A DNA stretch of 64,000 bases from a virus, in the IMG/VR virus record IMGVR_UViG_3300043446_004613, positions 1-64,000 of that record; one strand, given 5' to 3'. Position 1 is the first letter of the stretch, and each line of letters begins with the position of its first letter. The translations under genes were made by a program, and so were the position numbers. The notes under the pieces are model-generated. The model did not search any database. It was given only the letters and a program-made list of their open reading frames with translations, and was not told the origin of the DNA. Positions 39,255-48,767 of the stretch are shown here, piece by piece.

Positions 39255-40486
39255 TGGAAACGCGCCACCAGCGCCTCATGGCGATATTGACGCCACTTCA
39301 GCGAGTCATGCTCGATCTGGACGTGGCCGTCACTGGTGTACCGATAGAGCAGGCCGTCACGCAATACCACCATTACCCGAAAACGGTTGAAGACTGGCTC
39401 AACGAACCCGGCGGTAACCCGGAGTGGTACTTGTCTGACGGAGGGTATAGCCGGATAATCTGGATGCCCTACGCGGATAACGTGAACGACAACCACCTAT
39501 TTTTGACAGACAACAGCACGACTAAAGCAAAAGCTCGCTGGGAGAACGCGCTGACTCAACGCAAAGCTGCCTTAAACCTGCTTCACGCTGAACTAGGCAG
39601 ACTAGAAGAAAGCAGTGATGACGATCCAAATACTTTCCTAACGCATTACCGGCCACTTCCGACGGTCAGGCTGCATACCGGCGAGGTTGTTCCAAAGTAC
39701 TGGCGGTGCTTAGACACCATTTGGTACTGCGGTGGTCAGGATGACGATGACTGTATACGTGAAGATGAAATCGTAACTGTCGATCCTAGTGAATATGAAA
39801 GTTTCAGGTTCAAGGCCGACGAGTTGGCGTTCAACGAGCACGCTTCACGCTACGGCCCGTGGAACCGGGATGACTTTGAACCGCTGACGTTGGAAGAGAT
39901 TGACGCTATGAACTTAAAAGAGTCAACTGAACGTCCTGAATTTAAGCCCGGTGCTTTTGGTCGCCCCAAGCGCAAAGACCCGCGCTATCCGACTGATTTG
40001 CGCTATCCTAACGATCCGCACGCACAGGTAGTTCATGAGCTTGGCGGCAAGCTGGTTTACGCGCCGCTTCCGTCACGCGCCAAGTGGAACGCCATGCTTG
40101 CAGCCTACGCACCCGGCTGTGGCTCACCAACACCCTATCCCGGCACCGGCGGCACCGCCCCATGCGGTTCTAAGGTGGAAGGTAAACTGTTTCTGTGCCC
40201 GCACTGTGAGTCATCAAACCTAACAACGGAATCGATCACGAGCGTGCTCTGCGAAGATGGCGCTTCACCTTTCAGCAAGCAGCGCGTCAAGCTCCAGTAC
40301 CGGCCCTATACGTTCGGAGAGGATTGGAAATGGTTTTGGGTGCTACTGCCGGAAGACGGACGGGCTGCGCTGGCTAACGGCGAAGCTGACACGCGGGCAG
40401 CTGCCTCAGTGCAGGCACGGCTAAAGGCACGTCAACTGCGTATGATCGTTGATAAGGTCGAGGTTGTTTTCTCGCACAAAGACTAA
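39251..40486 (+). CDS. Tag-containing protein with Cys motifs
   Basis: 411 residues. Tag core about residue 119 (LEESSDDDPNTFLTHY) and a weaker NLKESTERPEF at about 225. Cys pairs in WRCLDTIWYCGGQDDDDC and in a C-terminal ribbon (CGSPTPYPGTGGTAPCG, FLCPHCESS) suggest metal binding. C-terminal helix rich in Ala/Arg. Unknown families; a multi-domain tagged protein. Confidence 0.55.
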   Translation: MMETRHQRLMAILTPLQRVMLDLDVAVTGVPIEQAVTQYHHYPKTVEDWLNEPGGNPEWYLSDGGYSRIIWMPYADNVNDNHLFLTDNSTTKAKARWENALTQRKAALNLLHAELGRLEESSDDDPNTFLTHYRPLPTVRLHTGEVVPKYWRCLDTIWYCGGQDDDDCIREDEIVTVDPSEYESFRFKADELAFNEHASRYGPWNRDDFEPLTLEEIDAMNLKESTERPEFKPGAFGRPKRKDPRYPTDLRYPNDPHAQVVHELGGKLVYAPLPSRAKWNAMLAAYAPGCGSPTPYPGTGGTAPCGSKVEGKLFLCPHCESSNLTTESITSVLCEDGASPFSKQRVKLQYRPYTFGEDWKWFWVLLPEDGRAALANGEADTRAAASVQARLKARQLRMIVDKVEVVFSHKD

Positions 40487-40752
40487 GTCAGCAAGTCGGT
40501 ATCGGCACTGAACTGAACAGTACGGTTCACTTTGCCTTTAACCTCTGGGCCGGGAACCACAGAGAGCTTTCGAGCCGATAGTCCGTGAAGCTCCAGCAAT
40601 GCTTCGATTTCAGCCTTTGCTTTCAAGTACGTGGTGTTGTTGTGGATCACTTTGAAGTGTACAAGCTGACCCTGCGGGCGCGGCCACGCTGTTCCATACT
40701 GATCATGGAGATCGATGATAAAATCCGCTAGGTTGGCTTCTTGTAAAATCAC
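40483..40752 (-). CDS. Hypothetical protein
   Basis: 89 residues from the GTG at 40752, which overlaps the upstream TGA (GTGA) and has GTAGTTA 4 nt before it. A longer frame to 40827 would lie inside the methyltransferase. Alpha/beta pattern (ADFIIDLHDQYGTAWPRPQ, AKAEIEALLELHGLSARK). Unknown. Confidence 0.55.
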   Translation of the reverse strand: MILQEANLADFIIDLHDQYGTAWPRPQGQLVHFKVIHNNTTYLKAKAEIEALLELHGLSARKLSVVPGPEVKGKVNRTVQFSADTDLLT

Positions 40753-41312
40753 AGCATAACTACGGCCATGTTGGAGGCTACGGCGTATTTTGGCTGCGAG
40801 AGGTCGATCTTTAGGTCGACTAGCCAAGAACCATCCATAAACACGTAGTGCGGGCGAGCGAAAGCTTCAAACACAGCACGGATTACCCCGCTTTTATTGT
40901 AGTTGTAGTCGTGACCGCCGATGTAGCGCCGAGTTTTGCTACTCCACGCTTGGATGTCAGCAACAATATTTTCATACTTATGGCTGGCATCGATGTAAAC
41001 AAGATCAAATGACTGTGCGGCAAACGTTGCGGCGGCATCCGTAGACTTTGCCTTAACTTTGCGCATTTTTGGGTGAATATTTAGGTCAAATAGCATCTCT
41101 GCATCGTCCTTGTTGCTCCAAGAATCAACGCAAGTAACAGAACGAACACGATCACATGACGCAAACAAGTTGGCAGACTCTCCGATCCATGATCCGACTT
41201 CTACGATGTCTAGTTCAGTTCCTTCAAGGCGCTCAATCAGATCAAGAAGTCCGCAGCGTCCACGTTGACCGCCACGTTGCAGTTTCAGCTTAGAGTCTGA
41301 CTTGATTATCAC
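40749..41312 (-). CDS. Class I methyltransferase (Methyltransf_24-like)
   Basis: 187 residues from GTG 41312. VEVGSWIGES (37-46) is the SAM-binding loop. VTCVDSW, FDLVYIDASHKYENIVADI and YIGGHDYN fit the Methyltransf_24/cephalosporin hydroxylase-like group, whose members often act on sugars. Substrate unknown; could support glycan modification along with the glycosyltransferases. Confidence 0.7.
   Translation of the reverse strand: MIIKSDSKLKLQRGGQRGRCGLLDLIERLEGTELDIVEVGSWIGESANLFASCDRVRSVTCVDSWSNKDDAEMLFDLNIHPKMRKVKAKSTDAAATFAAQSFDLVYIDASHKYENIVADIQAWSSKTRRYIGGHDYNYNKSGVIRAVFEAFARPHYVFMDGSWLVDLKIDLSQPKYAVASNMAVVML
40757..40763 (-). promoter_or_regulatory. GTAGTTA start-proximal motif, intragenic
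   Basis: GTAGTTA 4 nt before the GTG at 40752, inside the last codons of the upstream gene. Confidence 0.45.
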
Positions 41313-41316
41313 AGCA

Positions 41317-42618
41317 CTATTGTTGATTAGACGGCACTTCGCAGCGGTGTGACCCGGTTTCTATGTCATCGTGTGAAATTAGCTTACCACAATTTTCGCA
41401 CGGATACGTAGGTGTTGAGTCGAGATGTCTGTACTCCAGCTTATGTCCGTTAGGGCACTCGTAGCAGTCGAGATCGTCAGGGTCACCGGCTTCAATACCG
41501 TCGAAACCTGCGCGTAGATAGCTGAAATCATTCAGCAAGCTACCTGTTTCGCCGCAAGCAGGGCAGCGAACAATAGGAAAACTGACACCACCGTCTACGT
41601 CTGGCTCAACAAATTCCAGTCTATGCGGAACTTCAAGCGTCCTTACGTCAATATTTTCAATATCACGCTCGCTAGGATCGTCAATATCTTCCAACAAGCC
41701 TGAACGGTAGACAGCTTCTTTCAATTTTGTATACGTCGCCGCATCAAAAGCGTCGCCAACATCAAGGGTAAGCGCTGCTACCGGCATTTTTGAGCGAAGA
41801 TGATCCAAAATATCCAGAGGGACGCCGCGCAATCGTAGAGCATCCCAGTCAATGTCTGCTCCGGCTTCGAGCACGTGTCGGTTTTCCTTCAGTGCCGGTA
41901 GAATAAGGCTTTCATAGCGCCACATTGCGTCTGAAACGCGCAAAAGGCACTCTAAAACCGGGGTAAGCTGCCGTCGATTGTGCGCTCTTTCCAGAGCCGA
42001 GCTAGTGCTCTCAAAAATTTTAGCCGTGATGCTTGCTGCTTTAGGTAGATTTTCGGCTAGGCGTTTGGCAAAGGCAGGTGCCGCAGCGCCGGTTAACCGG
42101 ATATGGTGACCGTAAACTGCATCTGGAGCTTGAAGAACGTTGCTTGTGGGGTAACCAAGTGCTTCGGCTTCCTCAATCAACTCTTCAACGATGCCGCCGA
42201 CGTCGTGTACACGGCTCGCTGCTGCCGCGATGGCGAGGCGGTCGGTACCGTTCAAGCTGCCCAGTGCGTTTACAGGCGTCCATTCGACCTTAGTGACGTC
42301 ACCACCACCCGGTTTGGCCTTGGTGTTAGGTTCAACGATGGCGTAGTAGAGCGTGACCGGCAGTTTCCGCGCCGCATGGCTGGCCAAAAAGAGCGGTTGA
42401 GGGTCGACATCCATGCCTGTCTCTTCTCTGACTTCACGCTTGCAGGATTCGACACCTGATTCGGCACCGTTGGCATGACCTCCCGGTATGCTCCAACGTC
42501 CGATTTCATCGGCAACCAGTGCAACTTCCAGTCTGTCGTTTGTTTTGCGCAGGACAACGCATAGGTACGATTGATCGTCCGTATCGGTCATCTTCTGGAT
42601 CAAAGCTTCTGCGCTCAT
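41317..42618 (-). CDS. Nudix hydrolase fused to helical domain and zinc ribbons
   Basis: 433 residues. A complete Nudix box at 47-69 (G-x5-E-x7-REVREETGMD) indicates hydrolysis of a nucleoside diphosphate linked to another moiety. A helical middle (about 160-310) follows. LLEDIDDPSERDIENID is tag-like. Two zinc ribbons (CPACG..CYEC, CENCG..C) make the C terminus. Far longer than a normal 150-residue Nudix enzyme. If the tag is cut, the ribbons are released. Confidence 0.75.
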   Translation of the reverse strand: MSAEALIQKMTDTDDQSYLCVVLRKTNDRLEVALVADEIGRWSIPGGHANGAESGVESCKREVREETGMDVDPQPLFLASHAARKLPVTLYYAIVEPNTKAKPGGGDVTKVEWTPVNALGSLNGTDRLAIAAAASRVHDVGGIVEELIEEAEALGYPTSNVLQAPDAVYGHHIRLTGAAAPAFAKRLAENLPKAASITAKIFESTSSALERAHNRRQLTPVLECLLRVSDAMWRYESLILPALKENRHVLEAGADIDWDALRLRGVPLDILDHLRSKMPVAALTLDVGDAFDAATYTKLKEAVYRSGLLEDIDDPSERDIENIDVRTLEVPHRLEFVEPDVDGGVSFPIVRCPACGETGSLLNDFSYLRAGFDGIEAGDPDDLDCYECPNGHKLEYRHLDSTPTYPCENCGKLISHDDIETGSHRCEVPSNQQ

Positions 42619-43751
42619 ATCATGTAAAGGTCTATGGTGGTAGAACCGGTTACCGTGAATGTGTAAGGGTTCGAGGTGATCGTTACACCGTTGATGATCC
42701 AGTGATCAAACTGCCACGACAACGCCCCTACGATCTGTGCCGTCAATACCGCAGTAAATGCGTTTGAAAACGCTGTTGCATAGAGGCCGCCGTTTCGCAA
42801 AATCTCTAAATCCCACACACTACCGCCATGAGTATCGGTTAGATTGCAGTAGTCAGCTATTACGTTAGCGGTTTGGCTGTCCGTCGATGGGGTATAATGA
42901 TCAAATGTCCCTAGTGTATAGTATGGACTAGAAGCGCTGTACAGGTACAAGGCTGTTCCATATTTTCCGATTCCGTCTACGTTTGAAACGTTACGTATAC
43001 GAGCATTGATGCAGGAGGCAAGAATGACGTTATACGAACCCAGTTCAGCGAGCATCGAAGCGTAGGTCAGGCTGTGACCGGGAAGGGTATTAGGCCCTTG
43101 ACGGTCAGAATCAGTCACCAGTACGAACACGACGGCGGCTCCGACTCTGAACGTGTATGGGCCGTGCCCTGTAGCAGTATCACCTGCACCAGTCAGTGCA
43201 GCGTCCATCGCTTGGTAACCATCTTCAATGTTACCGAGAGTATTAAGGTTAAGCGCAGCTGCTTGTAGCTGAACAGCTGTTCCCCAATCACCGGTTCCAA
43301 CGACAAGTTTGTAGGCACGATCAGAATTAGTGGTGCTGGCATATCCCATGAGCGCGTACTTGTTTTGCGTTACTGTTCCAATTCCAGCCGCTAAAAGAGC
43401 AGCTTCCAGCTGACTCGGCATTGTTGTAAGCCAACTGTGCTCAGTTGACATAGAGCCAGACTCGTCGACTAGAAACACAATATCGACGTAATTGTCACCA
43501 GCCGGTTTTGGCTCACCGATAGCTGTCAGCGTGACGGATGTACCGGCAGGGTATTCACCCAACCCGGTTACGACCGCAGAATCTGTCGGATGAATTGTTG
43601 CGGTCAAAACGTACGTGGGATTGTACGCTGTGATGTAGTTCGTTTTAACAACCGTATCCGTGTTGTAGCGCCCAACGCCTGTTAGCGACACGGTGAATAT
43701 ACCAGCGGCGCTGTACGTGTGGATCGGATTTCTGTCGTGACTGGTTGACAT
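42615..43751 (-). CDS. vWA-domain surface protein with PKD half-domain
   Basis: 378 residues. It starts with the second half of a PKD domain (NPIHTYSAAGIFTVSLTG) whose first half ends the upstream gene. A bacterial repeat-like beta domain, then a vWA domain (about 88-290) with the MIDAS motif DESGS (96-100) and a later T/D pair (VLVTDSD). C-terminal InlB-like repeat (WQFDHWIINGVTITSNPYTF). Likely virion adhesin. Same frame as the upstream gene across TAA CTT ATG. Confidence 0.7.
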   Translation of the reverse strand: MSTSHDRNPIHTYSAAGIFTVSLTGVGRYNTDTVVKTNYITAYNPTYVLTATIHPTDSAVVTGLGEYPAGTSVTLTAIGEPKPAGDNYVDIVFLVDESGSMSTEHSWLTTMPSQLEAALLAAGIGTVTQNKYALMGYASTTNSDRAYKLVVGTGDWGTAVQLQAAALNLNTLGNIEDGYQAMDAALTGAGDTATGHGPYTFRVGAAVVFVLVTDSDRQGPNTLPGHSLTYASMLAELGSYNVILASCINARIRNVSNVDGIGKYGTALYLYSASSPYYTLGTFDHYTPSTDSQTANVIADYCNLTDTHGGSVWDLEILRNGGLYATAFSNAFTAVLTAQIVGALSWQFDHWIINGVTITSNPYTFTVTGSTTIDLYMI

Positions 43752-43754
43752 AAG

Positions 43755-46400
43755 TTAATCGCCAAAGTCCCAAGTCCACGAAGCGCCGCCTCCGTTGGTT
43801 GAGAGGTTTGTGAAATTGACTACCAAAGGTAGTGTGCCTGCGGTCGGCGCGGCCACAAAATCAACGTCAAGGTACGGGATCGGCACTGCGTCAGACGGCA
43901 GCGTGAAACCCAAGCACTCAGGCATCCAGAACTCCGCCTGAGCAACGTAAAGTCCGTACTGAACCATCCAAGGCTGGCAGGTAACGACAATCGGTACGGA
44001 CTGGGCCGTATCGTACGCTGCCAGTACGGTGTCGGTGGCGTCATCGTAGTACAGTCCACGAGGCATCAGTACGGGTTTGCCGACATGGCCTGCTTGACTG
44101 AGCTTGAACGCTCCGACCTGCGCTACTGAACCGCCAGAGTAGTCTGTACCGGCAGACACGACGCCGTAGAACTTCTGTCCGTCAGTGTACGTCGTACCGT
44201 TGTACGTTACCGGCCCGACTGTCACTTCGTACTGATGTCCAGCGGTAATGCCGTCAGTAGGAATAGACGGCATTGAGCGTAAACGCGGATTGTAGATTTC
44301 GCAGAAGGCCATCCAGTTTTCGGTGCTCTCGTTTGACCAGACCGAACCGGTACCGCTAAATGTGGGTACGTCCGTACCGTAGGCTTTGACCGCCATCGTG
44401 TAGCCTTGCTGGATAGCCCGCTCAGCCCGATCAAGACATTCCTGACGCCAACCCTGAAAGCCTGCACTTAGCGGGGTAGTGTCGTACTCGTACATGCGCT
44501 GAACCTGAATCTGCTCGATGCGTACGGGCAAGGAAGGCTCATCGGTATAGTTCAGCACAAGGCTCTGTGCGCCGCTGCTCGAGGAAGCGACGGAGAACTG
44601 CCAACGGAATACGGAGGGCGTACGGTTTTCACCGAGAGCGTCCATCACGGCGTGGCTGCCTGCAAATGTACCGCTGATTGCGTAACGTCCGTACTGGGCC
44701 TTGCTCTCAAACACCAGCTTGCGGATATGCAACTGGCCTGTACCGCCTGTCCACTGGATAGGGTATTGGAACTGGCCGTTGTCGCGTACATCCATGACGG
44801 CAATCGGGCTGGTTACAACATCACCGTTCTGACCGCTAAAGGGAAGCGGCGCTACGTTCTGAACAACCGGTACAGCTTCAGAACCGGTTGCGATGTAATC
44901 CGCTTTGACGCGGAAGCCTGTTGTTTCGCCCGAGATATTGGTGTACTCCATCCACGTGTAGTACGGGCCTGCCGGAAGCGAAACGAGAAAGTTTATGGCA
45001 CTTTGGCGCACACTGCTATCCGTTGCACCGTACTGCGAGTACGTCGTGACAGCAGAAGTACCGGCAAACACCTCTCCGGGCAGATACAGTGATCCGCTGT
45101 AGTAAATGCCGTCACCGCCATCGACCATGTACAACTTGTCAGCAATACTGCCGCTTGGCACGTTGATCTCAAAGGTAGCGCCGCCGAGTGTACCGGTCGT
45201 ACTGGAGATGTTGGCGATACCTGCAAGCTCTACCCGGCCATTCGGCTGGGCGAGCACGCTCAACCGGTACGCGCCCGGCGTTACCGACCCGTCCAGCGTG
45301 ATGTCCATGACGGCTGGTACGGTGAAGCTGGCGCAGTCGTACTGCATCACTCCGCCGTAGACAGCGTCATTATTGGTGTAATTCAGGTACATCTCAGTGT
45401 CCTGCAAACCGACGCCCTTCGGCGCAAGCTGCCCAGCTTTGCCGCGCCAGTACTGCGCGTCTTTACGGTCAGGAATTTGCGTGAGAGTTTCAACGGTTTG
45501 ACCTACCTCGATACCCGGAATCGCTAGAGCATAGATTTGCGGAACATGTACTTCGTCCACACGTTCGCGCTGCCACTGGAGCGTCTTTTCGGCGATGTTG
45601 TAGATGATCTGATTTGCGCCGGGGAGCGCTGGTTCGGTCTGAAATACCCGGTGTGTACCGTCATCGTTGATGAGCGCGTAAATGTCCGGCTCACGCTGTA
45701 CCGTCCCGTACGATTCAATCTGGGTGTACAGACGGAGAGCGTGCTCAAATGGATTCTTCAGCACCTGACATAACTGGGCCACGTAACCGGCCAGCTGGTT
45801 ATCGCGGTCAGCGAGATTGCGGTCAGGTGTCTTGAAAAGATCGCGATTAAGAGGCAACGCCGGATTTATGTCGGCGCGGGCAGGCGTGCCTTCGCCCAAT
45901 GACCAGATGCTGGTGGATGGGATGATGGTGCCGGTTGCGTCTGAAAGCGGAATAGACGGATCGGCAAATGTAGCGTTGCAGGCCCGCGCCAGCACTTCGT
46001 ACACGATAGCGTCACGGCCATAAAGGTCAGCATCAGCGTAGCGGGCAGCGTCGTACGGGACGCTGACATTCGTGACGTGCCGCAGCTGAGTATTGAGTTG
46101 ACCAGCTTGATCCTCTGAAAAAGGCAGATTTGTTTCCGCCGGGCCTTGTAAAGTCGGCTTCAGTACGGAGTAGTTCCAAACGTCGCCTACTTGAACGGAT
46201 ACCTCAACGACAGCAGCGCCGACCATTAGGTCGCGGTAAGCCAGCTGACGGTCGCGCTGCTGGTACACCTTGGCGTCAAACGGCAGGTCAGGATTGACCG
46301 GCGCGAGGGTGCCGCTCAACGGTGCGACGTGCGTACCGGATTCCCATTTGATGGTGTTCCGTAACGCGAGTACTAAAGCGCTCTCTAGCTGATCAGACAT
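43755..46400 (-). CDS. Large tail/baseplate or fibre protein ending in a split PKD
   Basis: 881 residues, beta-rich, with repeated jelly-roll-like segments (about 380-620) and a last 40 residues that are the first half of a PKD domain (FVAAPTAGTLPLVVNFTN...WTWDFGD). It stops exactly after FGD. Position near baseplate and terminase genes suggests a large structural protein. No named family. Confidence 0.6.
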   Translation of the reverse strand: MSDQLESALVLALRNTIKWESGTHVAPLSGTLAPVNPDLPFDAKVYQQRDRQLAYRDLMVGAAVVEVSVQVGDVWNYSVLKPTLQGPAETNLPFSEDQAGQLNTQLRHVTNVSVPYDAARYADADLYGRDAIVYEVLARACNATFADPSIPLSDATGTIIPSTSIWSLGEGTPARADINPALPLNRDLFKTPDRNLADRDNQLAGYVAQLCQVLKNPFEHALRLYTQIESYGTVQREPDIYALINDDGTHRVFQTEPALPGANQIIYNIAEKTLQWQRERVDEVHVPQIYALAIPGIEVGQTVETLTQIPDRKDAQYWRGKAGQLAPKGVGLQDTEMYLNYTNNDAVYGGVMQYDCASFTVPAVMDITLDGSVTPGAYRLSVLAQPNGRVELAGIANISSTTGTLGGATFEINVPSGSIADKLYMVDGGDGIYYSGSLYLPGEVFAGTSAVTTYSQYGATDSSVRQSAINFLVSLPAGPYYTWMEYTNISGETTGFRVKADYIATGSEAVPVVQNVAPLPFSGQNGDVVTSPIAVMDVRDNGQFQYPIQWTGGTGQLHIRKLVFESKAQYGRYAISGTFAGSHAVMDALGENRTPSVFRWQFSVASSSSGAQSLVLNYTDEPSLPVRIEQIQVQRMYEYDTTPLSAGFQGWRQECLDRAERAIQQGYTMAVKAYGTDVPTFSGTGSVWSNESTENWMAFCEIYNPRLRSMPSIPTDGITAGHQYEVTVGPVTYNGTTYTDGQKFYGVVSAGTDYSGGSVAQVGAFKLSQAGHVGKPVLMPRGLYYDDATDTVLAAYDTAQSVPIVVTCQPWMVQYGLYVAQAEFWMPECLGFTLPSDAVPIPYLDVDFVAAPTAGTLPLVVNFTNLSTNGGGASWTWDFGD

Positions 46401-46402
46401 AG

Positions 46403-46834
46403 TCAGTAATAAAATTTGGCAGCACCGCTGGCGGCGATTGCTAGATCAATGTTGCTGGTGTTGTTGCTGACGACCACCGCGTAAATTCCGGGAGTTTCAA
46501 TAACGCATGGAGCGAACGGATTCACAGTACAGCTGGATTCGGTGACACCTGCGAAAGCCAGCGGGCTGGTGATTGGCGGATAATTGACACTGGAAGCGCG
46601 GTAGATTCCGACAGAGCAGCTACCCAACGCACTGTTCAAGTATGCAGGCGTGACACCGGGCGTCAGCACGGCAATCAGTGAACAAGTCAATGACCGGATG
46701 ACAAGGCGCTGATTAAGCCCAAGCTCGTAGCGGCACACGACCATCTGCTTGCCGCTGCGCACTTCGGTTTGCGCGAAGGCCATCGGCAGGTCAAATACCC
46801 GATTAAACCGGTTAGTTGTGATGAATCCGTTCAT
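46403..46834 (-). CDS. Structural protein, paralogue of next gene
   Basis: 143 residues. Its N terminus (TTNRFNRVFDLPMAFAQTEV) and overall layout (strands, then TPGIYAVVVSNN) match gene 46831-47319. Probably a small baseplate or fibre decoration protein. ATGA overlap with the upstream paralogue. Confidence 0.6.
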   Translation of the reverse strand: MNGFITTNRFNRVFDLPMAFAQTEVRSGKQMVVCRYELGLNQRLVIRSLTCSLIAVLTPGVTPAYLNSALGSCSVGIYRASSVNYPPITSPLAFAGVTESSCTVNPFAPCVIETPGIYAVVVSNNTSNIDLAIAASGAAKFYY

Positions 46835-47319
46835 GCGCTGTCTAGTTCAAGGCGGGCACTGCCGCTCACAGAAATACGAAAATCGATCGATGTCGTGAGC
46901 GGGATGACCGGCGACGTATCAGTGGACGGCTGCATATTACTGGAAATGATCCAAGAATACACGCCGGGAGTTGTCAGTAGCACAGCGGACGACGGATCGC
47001 GAGTGTAGACACCGAGGTCATAAGCGACCAGCACGTCCAGACCGCCAGCGGCACCGGGTGAGCCGGTGATGTAATCGCGCCGGAGGGCTAGATAAGCTAA
47101 TCCGAGGTTGCCGTAGATCAAGTTACCGCTGGTGATGTTTGCCGTGTTTACGGTCGAGCCGGAGATGGCGATGTTGGCCATTCGGTAGCTCAGGCGCATC
47201 GGTGCTTCGATTTTGACCGTAGCAGCAACAATCCAGTCGCCCATGCGCAAGTCAGTCGATGACAGCGCGATTGGAATATCAACCACGTTGTTCAGCTGGT
47301 TTTCAGTTAAGTAGGCCAT
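46831..47319 (-). CDS. Structural protein, paralogue of previous gene
   Basis: 162 residues. N-terminal LTENQLNNVVDIPIALSSTD and late TPGVYSWIISSN align with the downstream paralogue, indicating tandem duplication. Beta-rich with no known family. Confidence 0.6.
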   Translation of the reverse strand: MAYLTENQLNNVVDIPIALSSTDLRMGDWIVAATVKIEAPMRLSYRMANIAISGSTVNTANITSGNLIYGNLGLAYLALRRDYITGSPGAAGGLDVLVAYDLGVYTRDPSSAVLLTTPGVYSWIISSNMQPSTDTSPVIPLTTSIDFRISVSGSARLELDSA

Positions 47320-47322
47320 AAA

Positions 47323-48438
47323 TTAAACAGCAGGCGGTCGCTTCACGATCGCGTTCCAAATTTGCTTTTCCTGCTCTTCGGTAAAGCCGTGCAGGTGGTA
47401 CGCTAACTCTGTCTCCACCCCCGTGCGGTAATCCTGACTTACGCCGTCGGAATACCATACGCCGACGTGAAAGTGACTGGATGACTGGCGCGTCGCGCAT
47501 TCTTTCTTTAAGAACTTGATCGCTTTATCGGCGGCAGTGATACCTTCAGAATAATCAAATTCATCCGGCTCCATGCTGACACCTTCCTCGTCTATCCAAC
47601 CCGTTTCTTCATAATCTCCGTTCGCCGCACTTTCGGGGCTTACTTTATAGTACGAAATAGTGATACGCGGGCCGGGTAAATCTGGCATGCTGGCGACAAA
47701 CTCAGCCGGGTCGTCGGGATCAGCGCTCTCGCCGATAAATGAATCGACATGCCAGCTTGAAGCCAGTCCGCGCAGCGGCTCACACAGACGCATGAAGTCA
47801 TCTAGGTACGCCTGACGGGATTTGCGCCGCTTCATCATAACACATACCTGTTTGGCAACAGCGTAGACGGCGTCCCGACGCGGGATGTAGTCCGCATCGC
47901 TCTCGAACGGCACTATGACAACAGCGTCACCGTAGTATCCGACCGTGAAGATCAATTTCAATTCGCCACCCGCGACATAGTCACGTGGATTACCGGTATT
48001 ATGATTCGTGTGGGACGAAAGCCGGAACTCGTTGTAGCGCGTACCGTAGTCAATGAGCAGCCGCCAGCTTTCGCTTCCGTAGTGCCCGCGTGAGTATTCT
48101 TCCTCCTCCATACCCCAGTTGGAAGGTAGTTCTAGGTCGTGAATATAGTCAATCGGGCTGACGTCTTCTTCCGACTCGCCAAGGTTATTCGGATGCAGCG
48201 GGTCAAACCAGATGCCGCAGTCGCCGCAATCAACCAAGCCTTCATCATCCGGCTCGGTCACCTTAGTGCTCTTGCATGCCGGGCAGTGACCGGGAAAAAT
48301 CCGGTCAAGGGCGGCCTGCGGATCGAACGCATCGACCGCGTTGTCGAGCAAACTGCGCACAACGTCGCGAGCTTCAGCAATCGTCACCGAACGCTGAATC
48401 GAAGCTAGAAAATCGAGATTGGCAGGTGTCTTAGACAT
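47323..48438 (-). CDS. Tagged modular protein with zinc ribbon
   Basis: 371 residues. Tag-like start (EARDVVRSLLDNAVDAFDPQ, about 19-38), zinc ribbon CPACK...CGDCG (about 53-76), tag NLGESEEDVSPIDYIHDLEL (about 86), a module, then FIGESADPDDPAEFVASM (about 230) and a last module. Same logic as the long modular genes. Overlaps the baseplate gene by 8 nt. Confidence 0.65.
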   Translation of the reverse strand: MSKTPANLDFLASIQRSVTIAEARDVVRSLLDNAVDAFDPQAALDRIFPGHCPACKSTKVTEPDDEGLVDCGDCGIWFDPLHPNNLGESEEDVSPIDYIHDLELPSNWGMEEEEYSRGHYGSESWRLLIDYGTRYNEFRLSSHTNHNTGNPRDYVAGGELKLIFTVGYYGDAVVIVPFESDADYIPRRDAVYAVAKQVCVMMKRRKSRQAYLDDFMRLCEPLRGLASSWHVDSFIGESADPDDPAEFVASMPDLPGPRITISYYKVSPESAANGDYEETGWIDEEGVSMEPDEFDYSEGITAADKAIKFLKKECATRQSSSHFHVGVWYSDGVSQDYRTGVETELAYHLHGFTEEQEKQIWNAIVKRPPAV

Positions 48439-48754
48439 TCAAGATACCTTCGGCAGCCAGCCGTGTTTTGGTTGGGATACGGAGTTCAGTACCTTCCGGC
48501 ACCGCCACTAACGGGTCGATGATGTTGTTTACACTCGCGATGACCCACCACAGCGCCGGAGTGTTGTAGAAAGAGTTGGCCAGCAGGTCTAGGCGCGGCA
48601 CACCAGCAGAAGGCATCACCCAAAGCTCGTCCGTGTAATTCTGGACGACTGCGGGGTGCATAAGGCCAAACACGACGTTTTCACCACCCAAGTCATAGAC
48701 CGGGGTCTTTGAAAACATCGAGTACTGCGGTAGTTCTATGCGTTGACCAGCCAT
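48431..48754 (-). CDS. Baseplate wedge/LysM-like tail protein
   Basis: 107 residues. PRLDLLANSFYNTPALWWVI followed by ASVNNIIDPL and EGTELRIPT is the R-x-D-x-[IL]-A-x-x-F-Y-x-x-P-x-L-W-W-x-I pattern of T4 gp53-like and LysM-type tail proteins that join baseplate parts. Full length. Preceded by GTAGTTA. Confidence 0.75.
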   Translation of the reverse strand: MAGQRIELPQYSMFSKTPVYDLGGENVVFGLMHPAVVQNYTDELWVMPSAGVPRLDLLANSFYNTPALWWVIASVNNIIDPLVAVPEGTELRIPTKTRLAAEGILNV

Positions 48755-48760
48755 ACGCTT

Positions 48761-48767
48761 TAACTAC
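48761..48767 (-). promoter_or_regulatory. GTAGTTA start-proximal motif
   Basis: GTAGTTA 6 nt before the ATG at 48754; the 13-nt spacer between terminase stop and this start is nothing but the motif and linker. Confidence 0.55.
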
